Part shown: positions 36,301 to 48,847 of the stretch, piece by piece
Layout of the letters: each line of letters opens with the position of its first letter
Position numbering within the stretch: position 1 is the first letter of the stretch
The notes under the pieces: model-generated
Databases searched by the model: none
What the model saw: the letters and a program-made list of their open reading frames with translations, nothing else
Told to the model about the DNA's origin: nothing
Translations under genes and position numbers: made by a program
DNA from: Ehretia macrophylla
Lineage: Eukaryota; Streptophyta; Magnoliopsida; Boraginales; Ehretiaceae
Assembly (NCBI GenBank): GCA_037974665.1
Contig: CM075771.1
Location: 23,075,425-23,139,424, forward strand
Reading direction: 5' to 3'
Length of the DNA: 64,000 nucleotides

Positions 36301-39300
36301 CTATTTTTTCGTCTCAGATCGTACGTCTTGTGCCGCGAAAAGGACAACAACCTAATCCATCACATTTCTATTATTGAATCCCACGGCACCTTGGACAAGA
36401 CAACTTACTTCACGTAGAGGCTTGGCCAGCAAACCGAGTGTGTTGGTCTTGAGACCAGGTATCCGTCGCTTCGGTGCCCATAACTTTTGATCCATACGGA
36501 GTTACGTGGTGCACAACATATCGTTGGAAATCTCTTCAAGAGCTCTACGACGGGCGCAGCAAGCCTGCTTGGCTGTACCTATTTTCGGAGCCCAAAATTG
36601 AACGTTTTCATCAGTTTCGGGATATGTTTCTTCTTTGGAGCAATTTTTTCGTCCCGGATCGTACGTCGTGAGCAGTGAAAAAGACGATAACCTAATCCAT
36701 CACATTTCTATTACCAAATCCCACTACACCTTAGGCAAGACAACTTTACTTCACATAGAGGCTGGGCCAGCAAACCGAGTGTGTTGGTCTAGGGACCATG
36801 TATCCGTCACTCCGGTGCCCATAACTTTTGATCCATACGGAGTTACGTGGCGCACAACATACGTTAGAAAGCTCTTCGAGATCTCTACGATGTGGGCAGC
36901 AAGCTTGCTCGGCTGCGCCTATTTTCGGAGCCCAAAATTGAACATTTTCATCAGTTTTGGGATACTTTTCTTCTTTTGCGCTATTTTTTCGTCCAGGATC
37001 ATACGTCGTGAGCCTCGAAAAGAACGACAACCTAATCCATCACATTTCTATTACCGAATCCCACGGCACCTTTGGCAAGACAACTTCACTTCACGTAGAG
37101 GCTGGGCCTGTAAACCGAGGGCGTGGGGCTTGTGACCTGGTATCCATCGCTCCGGTGCCCATAACTTTTGATCTGTAAGGAGTTACGCAGCGCACAGCAT
37201 ACTGTTGGAAAGCTCTCCGAGAGCTCTACGACCGGGACAGATAGCCTGCTCGGCTGCGCCTGTTTTCGGAGCCCAAAATCAAACATTTTCATCAGTTTTG
37301 GGATACTTTTCATTTTTGCGCTGTTTTTTTTCGTCCAGGATCACACGTCGTGAGCCGCGAAAAGGACGACAAGCTAATCCATCACATTTCTATTACCGAA
37401 TCTCACGACACCTTAGGCAAGACAACTTCACTTCACGTAGAGGCTGGGCCAGCAAACCGATGGCGTTGGTCTTCGGACCAGGTATCTGTCGCTCCGGTGC
37501 CCATAACTTTTGATCCGTACGGAGTTTTGCGGCGCACAACATGCCGTTGGAAAGTGATCCGGGAGCTCTACGACAGGGGCAGCAATCCAGCTAAGCTGTG
37601 CCTATTTTTGGAGCCCAAAATTGAACGTTTTCATCAGTTTCGGGACACTTTTCTTCTTTTGCGCTATTTTTTCATCCTGGATCGTATGTCTTGTGCCGCG
37701 AAAATGACGACAACCTAATCCACCCCATTTGTATTACCGAATCCCGCGGAACCTTAAGCAAGACAACTTTACTTCACGTAGAGGCTGGGCCCAGACACCG
37801 AGGGCGTTGGTCTTGGGACCAAGTATCCGTCCCTCTGGTGCTCATAACTTTTGATCCGTAAGGAGTTACGCGACGCACAACATACTGTTGGAAAGCTCTC
37901 CAGGAGCTCTACGACGGGGGTAGAAAGCCTGCTCGGCTGCGCCTATTTTTGCAGCCCAAAATCAAACGTTTTTATCTATTTCAGGACACTTTTCTACTTC
38001 TGCGCTGGTTTTTCATCTCGGATCATACGTCTTGTGCCACGAAAAGGACGACAACCTAATCCATCAAATTTCTATTATCGAATCCCACGGCACCTTAGGC
38101 AAGACAACTTTACTTCACGTAGAGGCTGGGCCAGCAAACCGGGTGTGTTGGTCTTGAGACCAGGTATCCATCGCTTCGGGCCCATAACTTTTGATCCATA
38201 CGGAGTTACGCGGCGCACAGCATACCGTTGGAAAGCTTTTCGAGAGCTCTACGACGAGGGCAGTAAGCCTGCTCTACTGAGCCTACTTTCGGAGCCCAAA
38301 ATCGAAGGTTTTCATCAGTTTCGAGACATTTTTCTTCTTTTGCGCTGTTTTTTCGTCCCGGATCGTACGTCGTGAGTAGCGAAAAAGACGACAACCTAAT
38401 CCATCACATTTCTATTACCGAATCCCACGATACCTTGGGCAAGACAACTTTACTTCACATAGAGGCTGGGCCAGCAAACCAAGTGTGTTGGTCTAGAGAC
38501 CATGTATCCGTCACTTCGGTGCCCATAACTTTTGACCCATACGGAATTACGTGGCGTACAACATACCGTTAGAAAGCTCTTCGAGAGCTCTACGACGTGG
38601 GCAGCAAGCCTGCTCGGCTGCGCCTATTTTCGGAGCCCAAAATTGAACATTTTCATCAGTTTCGGGACACTTTTCTTCTTTTGCGCTGTTTTTTCATCCC
38701 GGATCATACGTCGTGAGCCTCGAAAAGAACGACAACCTAATCCATCACATTTCTATTACCGAATCCCACGGCACCTTTGGCAAGACAACTTCACTTCACG
38801 TAGAGGCTGGGCCTATAAACCGAGGGCGTGGGGCTTGTGACCTGGTATCCATCGCTCCGATGCCTATAACTTTTGATCTGTAAGGAGTTACGCAGCGCAC
38901 AGCATATTGTTGGAAAGCTCTCCAAGAGCTCTACGACCGGGACAGCCAGCCTGCTCGGCTGCGCCTGTTTTCGGAGCCCAAAATCAAACATTTTCATCAA
39001 TTTTGGGATACTTTTCATTTTTTACGCTGTTTTTTTTCGTCCAGGATCGCATGTCGTGAGCCGCGAAAAGGACGACAACTATTCCATCACATTTCTATTA
39101 CCGAATCGCACGACACCTTGGGCAAGACAACTTCACTTCACGTAGAGGCTGGGCCAGCAAACCGATGGCGTTGGTCTTCGGACCAGGTATCTGTCGCTCC
39201 GGTGTCCATAACTTTTGATCCGTACGGAGTTTCGCGGCGCACAATATGCCGTTGGAAAGTGATCCAGGAGCTCTACGACAGGGGCAGCAATCCAGCTCGG

Positions 39301-42300
39301 CTGTGCCTATTTTCGGAGCCCAAAATCGAATGTTTTCATCAGTTTTGGGACACTTTTCTTCTTTTGCGCTAATTTTTCATCCTGGGTCGTATGTCTTGTG
39401 CCGCGAAAAGGACGACAACCTAATCCATCACATTTGTTTTACCGAATCCCGTGGCACCTTGGGCAAGACAACTTTACTTCAAGTAGAGGCTGGGCCCAGA
39501 AACCGAGGGCATTGGTCTTGGGACCAAGTATCCGTCGCTCCGGTGCCCATAACTTTAGATCCGTAAGGAGTTACGTGACGCACAACATACCGTTGGAAAT
39601 CTCTCCAGGAGCTCTACGACGGGGGTAGCAAGCCTGCTCGACTGCGCTTATTTTCGCAGCCCAAAATCAAATGTTTTCATCTATTTCAGGAGACTTTTCT
39701 ACTTCTGCGCTTGTTTTTCATCCCGGATCGTACGTCTTGTGCCGCGAAAAGGACGACAACCTAATCCATCACATTTCTATTATCGAATCCCATGGCACCT
39801 GGGGCAAGACAACTGTACTTCACGTAGAGGCTGGGCCAGCAAACCGAGTGTGTTGGTCTTGAGACCAGGTATCCGTCGCTTCGGTGCCCATAACTTTTGA
39901 TCTGTAAGGAGTTACGCGGCGCACAACATACCGTTGGAAAGCTCTTCGAGAGATCTACGATGAGGGCAGCAAGCCTGCTCTACTGAGCCTATTTTCGGAG
40001 CCCAAAATTGAACGTTTTCATCAGTTTTGGGATATTTTTCTTCCTTTGCACTGTTTTTTCGTCCCGGATCGTACGTCGTGAGCAGCGAAAAAGACGACAA
40101 CCTAATCCATCACATTTCTATTACCGAATCCCACGATACCTTGGGCAAGACAACTTTACTTCACATAGAGGCTGGGCCAGCAAACCGAGTGTGTTGGTCT
40201 AGAGACCATGTATCCGTCACTCCGGTGCCCATAACTTTTGACCCATATGGAATTACGTGGCGTACAACATACCATTAGAAAGCTCTTCGAGAGCTCTACG
40301 ACGTGGGCAGCAAGCCTGCTCGGCTGCGCCTATTTTCGGAGCCCAAAATTGAATATTTTCATCAGTTTCGGGACACTTTTCTTCTTTTGCGCTGTTTTTT
40401 CATCCCGGATCATACGTCGTGAGCCTCGAAAAGAACGACAACCTAATCCATCACATTTCTATTACCGAATCCCACGGTACCTTTGGCAAGACAACTTCAC
40501 TTCACGTAGAGGCTGGGCCTGTAAACCGAGGGCGTGGGGCTTGTGACCTGGTATCCATCGCTCCGGTGCCCATAACTTTTGATCTGTAAGGAGTTACGCA
40601 GCGCACAGCATATTGTTGGAAAGCTCTCCGAGAGCCGGGACAGCCAGCCAGCTCGGCTGTGCCTATTTTCGGAGCCCAAAATCAAACATTTTCATCAATT
40701 TTGGGATACTTTTCATTTTTTACGCTGTTTTTTTTCGTCCAGGATCGCATGTCGTGAGCCGCGAAAAGGACGACAACTATTCCATCACATTTCTATTACC
40801 GAATCGCACGACACCTTGGGCAAGACAACTTCACTTCACGTAGAGGCTGGGCCAGCAAACCGATGGCGTTGGTCTTCGGACCAGGTATCTGTCGCTCCGG
40901 TGTCCATAACTTTTGATCCGTACGGAGTTTCGCGGCGCACAATATGCCGTTGGAAAGTGATCCAGGAGCTCTACGACAGGGGCAGCAATCCAGCTAAGCT
41001 GTGCCTATTTTTGGAGCCCAAAATTGAACGTTTTCATCAGTTTCGGGACACTTTTCTTCTTTTGCGCTATTTTTTCATCCTGGATCGTATGTCTTGTGCC
41101 GCGAAAAGGACGACAACCTAATCTATCACATTTGTATTACCGAATCCCGCGGCACTTTGGGCAAGCCAACTGTACTTCACGTAGAGGCTAGGCCCAGAAA
41201 CCAAGGGCGTTGGTCTTAGGACCAAGTATCTGTCGCTCCGGTGCCCATAACTTTTGATCCGTAAGGAGTTACGCGACGCACAACATATCGTTGGAAAGCT
41301 CTCCAAGAGTTCTACAACGGGGGTAGCAAGCCTGCTTGGCTGCGCCTATTTTAGCAGCCCAAAATCAAATGTTTTCATCTATTTTAGGACACTTTTCTAC
41401 TTCTGCACTGGTTTTTCATCCCGGATCGTACGTCTTGTGCCACGAAAAGGACGACAACCTAATCCATCACATTTCTATTACCGACTCCCATGGCACCTTG
41501 GGCAAGACAACTTCACTTCACGTAGAGGCGGGGCCAACAAACCGAGGGCATTGGTCTTGGGACCAGGTATCCGTCGCTCTGGTACCCATAACTTTTGATC
41601 CGTAAGGAGTTACGCGGCGCACAATATACCGTTGGAAAGCTCTCCGGGAGCTCTACGACGGGGGTAACAAGACAGCCTAGCTGCTCCTATTTTCGGAGCC
41701 CAAAATTGAACATTTTCATCAGTTTCGGGATACTTTTCTTCTTTTGCACTATTTTTTCATCCCGGATCGTACGTCTTGTGCCACGAAAAGGACAACAACC
41801 TAATCCATCACATTTGTATTACCGAATCCCGCGGAACCTTGGGCAAGACAACTTTACTTCACGTAGAGGCTGGGCCCAGAAACCGAGGGCGTTGGTCTTG
41901 GGACCAAGTATCCGTCGCTCCGGTGCCCATAACTTTTGATCCGTAAGGAGTTACGCGACGCACAACATACCGTTGGACAGCTCTCAAGGAGCTCTACGAT
42001 GGGGGTAGTAAGCCTGCTCGGCTGCGCCTATTTTCGCAGCCCAAAATAAAACGTTTTCATCTATTTCAGGACACTTTTCTACTTTTGCGCTGGTTTTTCG
42101 TCCCGGATCGTACGTCTTGTGCCGCGAAAAGGACGACAACCTAATCCATCACATTTCTATTACCGAATCCCACGGTACCTTGGGCAAGAGAACTTCACTT
42201 CATGTAGAGGCTGGGCCCACAAACCGAAGGCGTTGGTCTGGGGACCACGTATCCGTCATTCCGATGCCCATAACTTTTGATCCGTACGGAGTTATGCAGA

Positions 42301-44069
42301 GCACAACTTACCGTTGGAAAGCTCTCCGGGAGCTCTACGACGGGGGTAACAAGCCAGCATAGCTGCGCCTATTTTCGGAGCCCAAAATTGAACGTTTTCA
42401 TCAGTTTCGGGATACTTTTCTTCTTTTGCGCTGTTTTTTCATCCCGGATCGTACGTTTTGTGCCGCGAAAAGGATGACAACCTAATCCATCATATTTCTA
42501 TTATCGAATCCCACGGCACCTTGGGCAAGACAACTTTACTTCACGTAGAGGCTGGGCCCGCAAACCGAGGGCGTTGGTCTTGGGACCAGGTATCCGTCGC
42601 TCCGGTGCCCATAACTTTTGATCCGTAAGGAGTTACACAGCGCACAACATACCGTTGAAAAGCTCTCCGGGAGCTCTACAATGGGGGTAACAAGCTAGCC
42701 TAGCTGCGCCTATTTTCGGAGCCCAAAATTGAACGTTTTAATCAGTTTCGGGATACTTTTCTTCTTTTGCGCTATTTTTCCGTCCCGGATCGTACGTCTT
42801 GTGCCGCGAAAAGGACGACAACCTAATCATCACATTTCTATTACCGAATCCCACTACACCTTGGGCAAGACAACTTTACTTCACGTAGAGGCTTGGCCCG
42901 AAAACCGAGGGCATTGGTCTTAGGACCAGGTATCCGTCGCTCCGGTGCCCTTAACTTTTGATCCATAAGGAGTTACGCGGCGCACAACATACCGTTGGAA
43001 AGATCTCCGGGAGCTCTACGACAGGGGTAACATGCCAGCCTAGTTGCGCTATTTTCGGGGCCCAAAATTGAACGTTTTCATCAATTTTGGGATACTTTTC
43101 TTCTTTTGCGCTATTTTTTCGTCCCGGATCGTACGTCTTGTGCCGCGAAAAGGACGACAACCTAATCCATCACATTTCTATTACCGAATCCCACGGCACC
43201 TTGGGCAAGACAACTTTACTTCACGTAGAGGCTGGGCCCACAAACCGAGGGCGTTGGTCTTGGGACCAGGTATCCGTCGCTCCGGTGCCCATAACTTTTG
43301 ATCCGTAAGGAGTTACGCAGCGCACAACATACCGTTGGAAAGCTCTCTGGGAGCTTTACGACGGGGGTAACGAGCCAGCTTGGCTGCGCCTATTTTCAGA
43401 GCCCAAAATTGAACGTTTTCATCAGTTTCGGGATACTTTTCTTCTTTTGCACTATTTTTCTGTCCCGGATCGTACGTCTTGTGCCGCAAAAAGGATGACA
43501 ACCTAATCCATCACATTTCTATTACCGAATCCCACAACACCTTGGGCAAGACAACTTTACTTCACATAGAGGCTGGGCCCGCAAACCGAGGGTGTTGGTC
43601 TTGAGACTAGGTATCTGTCGCTCCGATGCCCATAACTTTTGATCCGTAAGGAGTTACGCGGTGCACAACATACCGTTGGAAAGCTCTCCGGGAGCTCTAC
43701 GACAAGGGCAGCAAGCCTGCTCGGCTACGCCTATTTTCGGAGCCCAAAATCAAACGTTTTCATCTATTTCGGGACACTTTTCTTCTTCTGCGCTGTTTTT
43801 TCGTCCCGGATCGTACGACTTGTGCCACGAAAAGGACGACAACCTAATCCATCACATTGCTATCACTGAATCCCATGTCCCCTTGGGCAAGACAACTTCA
43901 CTTCACGTAGAGGCTGGACCTGCAAACCGATGGCATGGGGCTTGTGACTAGGTATTCGTCGCTCCGGTTCCCATAACTTTTGATTCATTAGGAGTTACGT
44001 GGCGCACAGCATACCGTTGGAAAGCTCTTCGAGAGCTCTACGACGTGGGCAGTAAGCCTGCTCGGCTGC
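30362..44069. repeat. Tandem satellite array, 341-bp monomer, about 40 copies
   Basis: The landmark TTTTGATCCGTA recurs at about 31031, 31372, 31713, 32054, 32395, 32734, 33074 and 33415, spacings of 339-341 bp, and continues to 44 kb. Monomers share AGTTACGCGGCGCACAACAT, a dyad AGCTCTC-C-GAGAGCT, a long TTTTC/TTTTTT-rich middle and a second dyad TTGGTC-TTGG-GACCAA. The monomer is richer in CpG than the flanking LTRs, and many differences between copies are CG to TG or CA. Many plus-strand frames of 60-190 codons exist but shift between monomers; none is a gene. Length of about twice a nucleosome repeat fits a centromeric or other heterochromatic satellite. Confidence 0.95.
36400..41500. repeat. 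Higher-order repeat within the satellite: three copies of a 5-monomer (1705-bp) unit
   Basis: Monomer variants recur in fixed order. The variant with TTGTGACCTGGTATCC recurs at 37141, 38846 and 40552 (1705 and 1706 bp apart); the TTGGTCTTCGGACCAGG variant near 37460, 39165 and 40865; the GTCTAGRGACCATG variant near 36790, 38495 and 40195. Boundaries are approximate because the unit starts mid-monomer. One copy has a deletion of several bases near 40635. Confidence 0.85.
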
Positions 44070-47000
44070 TGTGAGGCCCAATCTCGATTTTCTTGCGATA
44101 CCTCATTTTATGTGCCTAACCTAGATTTGCGTGCCTTGACCTAGATTCAAGAATCGTGTTTCGTTTTGTGTGCCTTGTATTGAATTACGTGCATTCATTT
44201 AGGGTTGCGTGCATTTACTTAGGAAACATGCATTCGTCTCATAGTTCGTGCCTTACCTCGTAGTGCGTGTCCTAAACCTAAGAAAGCGTGCCCTCACGCT
44301 AATCAAGAAAGCATCTTACACGAAGTACTAGATCATTAATTAATCCTACAAATTCCACTAACTAATATTAAATTGCTAATTCAACCCACTAGAAGACAAA
44401 ATCTCACAAAAAGCTAGACATTCTTTATTCTTTATTCTTTGCATATCCCAAACACACAATTAAATATTACTCAACCAAGACAAAAAATTCAGATTTTGCA
44501 CAAGCCTTGGCCGACCAACTCTTGCACTTGTGCATGCATTCCAACTTCAAATTCTATTCCTAGACATCCTATGACAATCTATGACACAATGCATAAAAGA
44601 AAATTTTGGCTCAAACTCTACCCAAGGCTCCATATTCTCGACCCATCCTCTTGCCATGCTAGGTGATTCAAAATTATGCTTCTTGAAGACACAAATCTGA
44701 ATTTTACAAGGACCTAGGCCGACATATGCATTAAACATTCCAAGCTTTCATTTTTCTTTCATTCTTTTTCTCTTTCTCTCATTTCTTCTCTCTCTCTCTC
44801 TCGGCCCTAGCTGAAAATATCTCCATAGCTAAGTTCTTCATCCTAAGGCTCTTCAAGACCTCCAAGCTACCAAGGAACTCGACCAAGCAAAGCTAGAGTG
44901 GAAGAGACACACATGCAAGCTCATTGAACATCCATTTCGGCTTAGGTGAGTTTGTTAGCTTCCATTTCATTTTCTTCTTGTTCTAACCACATGCACCTAC
45001 TAAGAACTTGGTTACTAAGCTAGGAAAGTAGAGAAAATCAAGTGGTCTCTCGGCTAAGCAAGGAAAAGAGTCAATCTTGTGCATCCTCAAGAGTTTGTGC
45101 ATCTTCTTTGTTGTCTTACTAAGGTGAGGGCTAAAACTTCTTGAAAAGCTTTTGAAAACCACATGCATGCCTTTGACTGTCTATTTTTACCTCTGTACTT
45201 GTGATATATGTGTGTTCATGGGCTTTTAAAAACATGCATGGCAAGATATTTGGCTAGAATGTGATGATAGTTGAAATCGCGTATGGGACAGCCTTCTGCC
45301 TTGTTGGTATGGGGTGATTTTTATCTGGTAAATGAGGTTTAAAATGTGTGAAAATTGGTAGGTGACTAGTTTGTCCAGTTTTGAGCATATTTCACAGAAA
45401 TAGGCCAAAGCTAATTTTGAGTCTAAGGTACTCAAAATGGAAAAATATCAAAATGTGTCCAAATCTGGAAAATCTGGGAAAATGAAGCAGGTTTTGGCAG
45501 ATTCACTGTTCTTGTAGAACGAACCGGTTTGGACTTAGTAAATGATATCCAAAATATATGAAATTTGGTGTGCTACTATATTTTTCAGTTTTAGACATTT
45601 TTGTCAGAAATGGACTAAGGCTAAATCTGACCCTAAGGCCCTAAAAAACGACAAGCATTGAAATGTGTGCAAATCTGGACAGTTTTGTGTAGTCTCACTG
45701 TTTTGGCTATAACTCTTGAACCCGAACTCCAAATGATGTGAGGTTTGTTTCTGGAATTAGTTCACTCCTTAAGCTTTAATTTTACATTTTGTTTACTGGA
45801 ATTGGAGTTTGTTTGCTTGTCTTAATGATTGTGAGAAAACAGCCCATTGCAGTGAGGGTTTCACCTAGTGATATGCTTAGAAAGATTATTGTAGCTTCTC
45901 TTGTTGTATTATATGCTTGGGATTGTGGCATTTGGATGTTGTGTGGACTGTTTTGAATACTCGAGGGTGTTTGAATTAATCAATGCATAGCTTGAGTTTA
46001 ATTACGAGATGACTTGGGGCTTAATCGCACGGGTAAGCACAATTTGAAACCCTAGTGATTAGGTCAATTCACTAAGTGTTGATCCTATGAATATCATGTT
46101 TAATTATGTGATTAGTAGGACCTTGTAGCCCTAAATGTGATTTCGATGATTACATGTTGACAAGTAGGCCTTTCTTGCACCCGGTCCCACGTAGATGTCG
46201 TTGCATGTTGAATAATCTTATTAATTGATTACGTGAACTTCGAAATGAATTATATGACTTGATTTACATGCGTTACATGGCTGCCCGTTTAATATTCATA
46301 TAACTCCATGTGCTTTATAAGTGAAATTACCTGTTATATCGTGCCTCGCGTGTTTAACTGTCAATGTGCAATCTTATGACTGCTCGGAGGCAACCTACTT
46401 TGTTGTCCTCCAAATGTGATATATTAAATATCATAAATGTGCATTGCATACAAGGTTGCAACCTTTCATTCTGGCGTGATAGCGTTCACGCACACCGGGC
46501 GGTATCGGGCTTGTCGGTGCAACCGTGACTACCATTATCCAATTCCCTCTCTTGCTTGGGGGTTAGACTTCCTCGGAGAGTTGGGTCATAGGATTTCGGG
46601 GTACATCCGGAGTACACCTATTTGCGTGATAAGGGGATGATTTGAAGCCGGTCACAACAATCGTTGTAATTTAGGGTCTAATTTTGGCTTGTACTGATCA
46701 TAACTAGATAGACACTACTGTGGTCGTTTTTGCTATCGTTATTGGCTAGTATTTATCATAGGATTATGAAGTATTAGGTAAGGATTAAGTAATATGAACC
46801 TATCCAATCTTAAGCAGGTACTCATTGTTAAGCTAAGACCAACAGGTACTTTTGTAACGAGGATTAACAAACAAACGAGACATAGTATCATGCTAGGTTA
46901 TTAATCAAACAAGACTTCGAGATAACTGGTAGGCGTTTCGATTGGTTATAAATAGTAATCTTAGTTATAAATGAAATTGAGATTGGAAATTTTGAGGCAT

Positions 47001-47187
47001 TTAGAGAATTAGGTCAAACTAAAGAGCCCAATTACAATCGTTATGCTACCGGTTTTTCGAAGAATTTGTGGAGTTTAGGCTAAAACGTTAAGTGTTAAAC
47101 CCTCTTGAACGATTAAGTACGTGATATGACTTGAATGTTTAGCTCACACCCTAGTCTAACCTTCATAGGTCGGGTTAGGGCGTGACA
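44070..47187 (+). repeat. Element D 5' LTR (3118 bp, internally deleted)
   Basis: Begins TGTGAGGCCC and ends GGGCGTGACA. A CT-rich tract (44761-44803) precedes a donor-like CTTAG/GTGAGT at 44945/44946, with a second AAG/GTGAGG at 45123. GC-rich block about 46440-46640. Compared with the 3' LTR it lacks about 440 bp after position 46660 (equivalent to about 62864-63303), including the hairpin and acceptor. TTCTTTA repeats at 44421-44440. Confidence 0.88.
44761..44803 (+). repeat. CT-rich tract and (CT)n microsatellite in LTR D
   Basis: Pyrimidine tract ending in (CT)8-9 followed by CGGCCCTAGCTG; a shorter version is at 52640-52682 in the 3' LTR. Similar pyrimidine-rich, untranslated-leader-like sequence sits upstream of the donor-like site in other LTRs. 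Confidence 0.75.
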
Positions 47188-47464
47188 CCTATAGAAGAAT
47201 GGTATCAGAGCTTAGATTGCTTAAGCCGGGTTTAACTCTCAGACCGTGGGTAGAAGCCCTAAGGTTATTAGGATGACTTGTTTATGTGTTATTGTGTGAC
47301 AATATCAAGTGTGCCTTCTTTGTTTCTATGTGCTTATGTGATTAACATGTCTTAATTGTTTCTAGAATTGTGTATCTATATAAGATTATATGTTGCACAT
47401 CTTATGCATTAAATTCTTGTTTGTCGTATTTCAATAAATTGTGCATCGTAATATGTGCCTATAG
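47188..47464 (+). other. Element D leader with primer-binding site (47200-47211)
   Basis: TGGTATCAGAGC at 47200-47211, twelve bases after the LTR, longer spacing than in A, B, E or F. It is followed by AAGCCGGG...GTGGGTAG, matching the conserved leader words of the other elements, then TTATGTGATTA-like degenerate repeats up to the gag ATG. Confidence 0.85.
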
Positions 47465-48847
47465 ATGGCTGGCCCTAGTACCCATACTACTAATAGGAGC
47501 GGTGAGCCCCAAGAGACCGGAGATGCTTATCAAACTAATCCCGACATGGCTATGTTTAATATGATGGCGAATGCCATGGATCGCGTGTCGCGAGTGATGG
47601 AACGTCAAGATGCACGTGAAGCAAACAACAACAACAACAGGAATGATGGTAACCATGGGAGACATAGCAGAATGCGGGAGTTCCTTGACTTTCGCCCATC
47701 CAAATTCCACGGGGAAGCTGATGATGAAAAGGTAGAGGCTTGGCTGTCTGAGATCGAGAGGATTTTTAGGCCACTTGACTATACTGATGAGGAGAAGGTG
47801 GAGTTCGCTGTGTTTCTGTTGCACGGGGATGCTGAGCATTGGTGGCACACTGTGGATGCACTTTGGAAAACTGATCATACGCCTCGCTTGTGGGGTAATT
47901 TCGTTAAGGCATTCAAGGAGAAATATGTACCTGTAGTTTCTAGGCAGAGGCGGATTGAGGAATTCATGCACCTGAACCAGGGTAACATGACGGTGGCCCA
48001 GTACGAGGCTCGTTTTGACCGACTGTCCCGCTATGCTCAATACATGGTCAGTACTTCTGAGGCGAAGATGTGGAAATTTACGAATGGGTTGAGGCCAGAA
48101 ATTCAGGACCAGTTGGCTTCGCATGACTTCGATACCTATTCTGCTCTCCTTACTGCTACTTCCCGAGTTGAGAAGAGAAAACTTGATAGAGCCAGTTCGA
48201 GCTAGCCGAACAAGAAACCATACCAGCCTCCAAGTCAACAGAGGAAATTCCAGAGCCAGAGTCGTAGTCAGGGCCAGAGCCAGAACAGACCAGTTAATAA
48301 CCGTGGCCCGACTAAAGCACCATCAGCCTCTTCCACCCACGGATCCACAGGTAGTTCACCTGCTACTCAATCTATCAACTGTTCTTACTGTGACAAGAAG
48401 GGGCATACCGAGGCCCAGTGCTGGAAGAAGTCAGGACGATGTGTGCAGTGTGGCAGTGATCAGCATCTGATCAAGGATTGTCCTAAATGGCAAGCAGGAC
48501 AAAATCAAGTTAAACCAGCTGGTAGAGGCAAGACTCCAGTTCCTAGAGTTCAGGCTCGAGCTTATGCTATTGAGTGCGAGGAGCTTCCAGAGGAGACCGC
48601 TGTTGTGGAAGGTACATTCTTGATACTGAATCAACCTGTTAGGGTGCTAATTGATCCAAGTGCTACTCATTCATTTATTACTCCCTTATGTGTGCAACGT
48701 GTGAAACTACGAGTTGTATGTTTGCCTTACGAAGTAGAAGTTGGTACTCCGATGGGTTCTAAACTTACTAGCTCAGCTTGTAAAGCATGTAAAATCCAAA
48801 TTAAAGATAGGGAATTCTCAGCCAATCTTATTGTATTACCTTTTTGA
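47465..48847 (+). pseudogene. Element D gag and protease, with stops and altered active site
   Basis: ATG at 47465 opens MAGPSTHTTNRS. Gag domain about residues 70-180 (FHGEADDEKVEAWLSEIERI... EHWW). TAG at 48203-48205, most likely a CAG, interrupts the Gln/Ser-rich linker; the frame then continues with two intact CCHC knuckles (CSYCDKKGHTEAQC and CVQCGSDQHLIKDC). Protease active site reads DPSA at 48653-48664 instead of DSGA, so it should be inactive. TGA at 48845-48847 replaces a codon aligned to Arg in F (CGA to TGA fits). Confidence 0.88.

Noticed and set aside
30362..44069. Many reading frames of 60-190 codons on the plus strand of the satellite
   Set aside because: They repeat with the 341-bp period, shift frame at each monomer because 341 is not a multiple of three, mostly lack ATG starts and show no domain.
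47459..48238. 259-codon minus-strand frame opposite element D gag
   Set aside because: Overlaps the clearly recognisable plus-strand gag; composition shadow without a domain.
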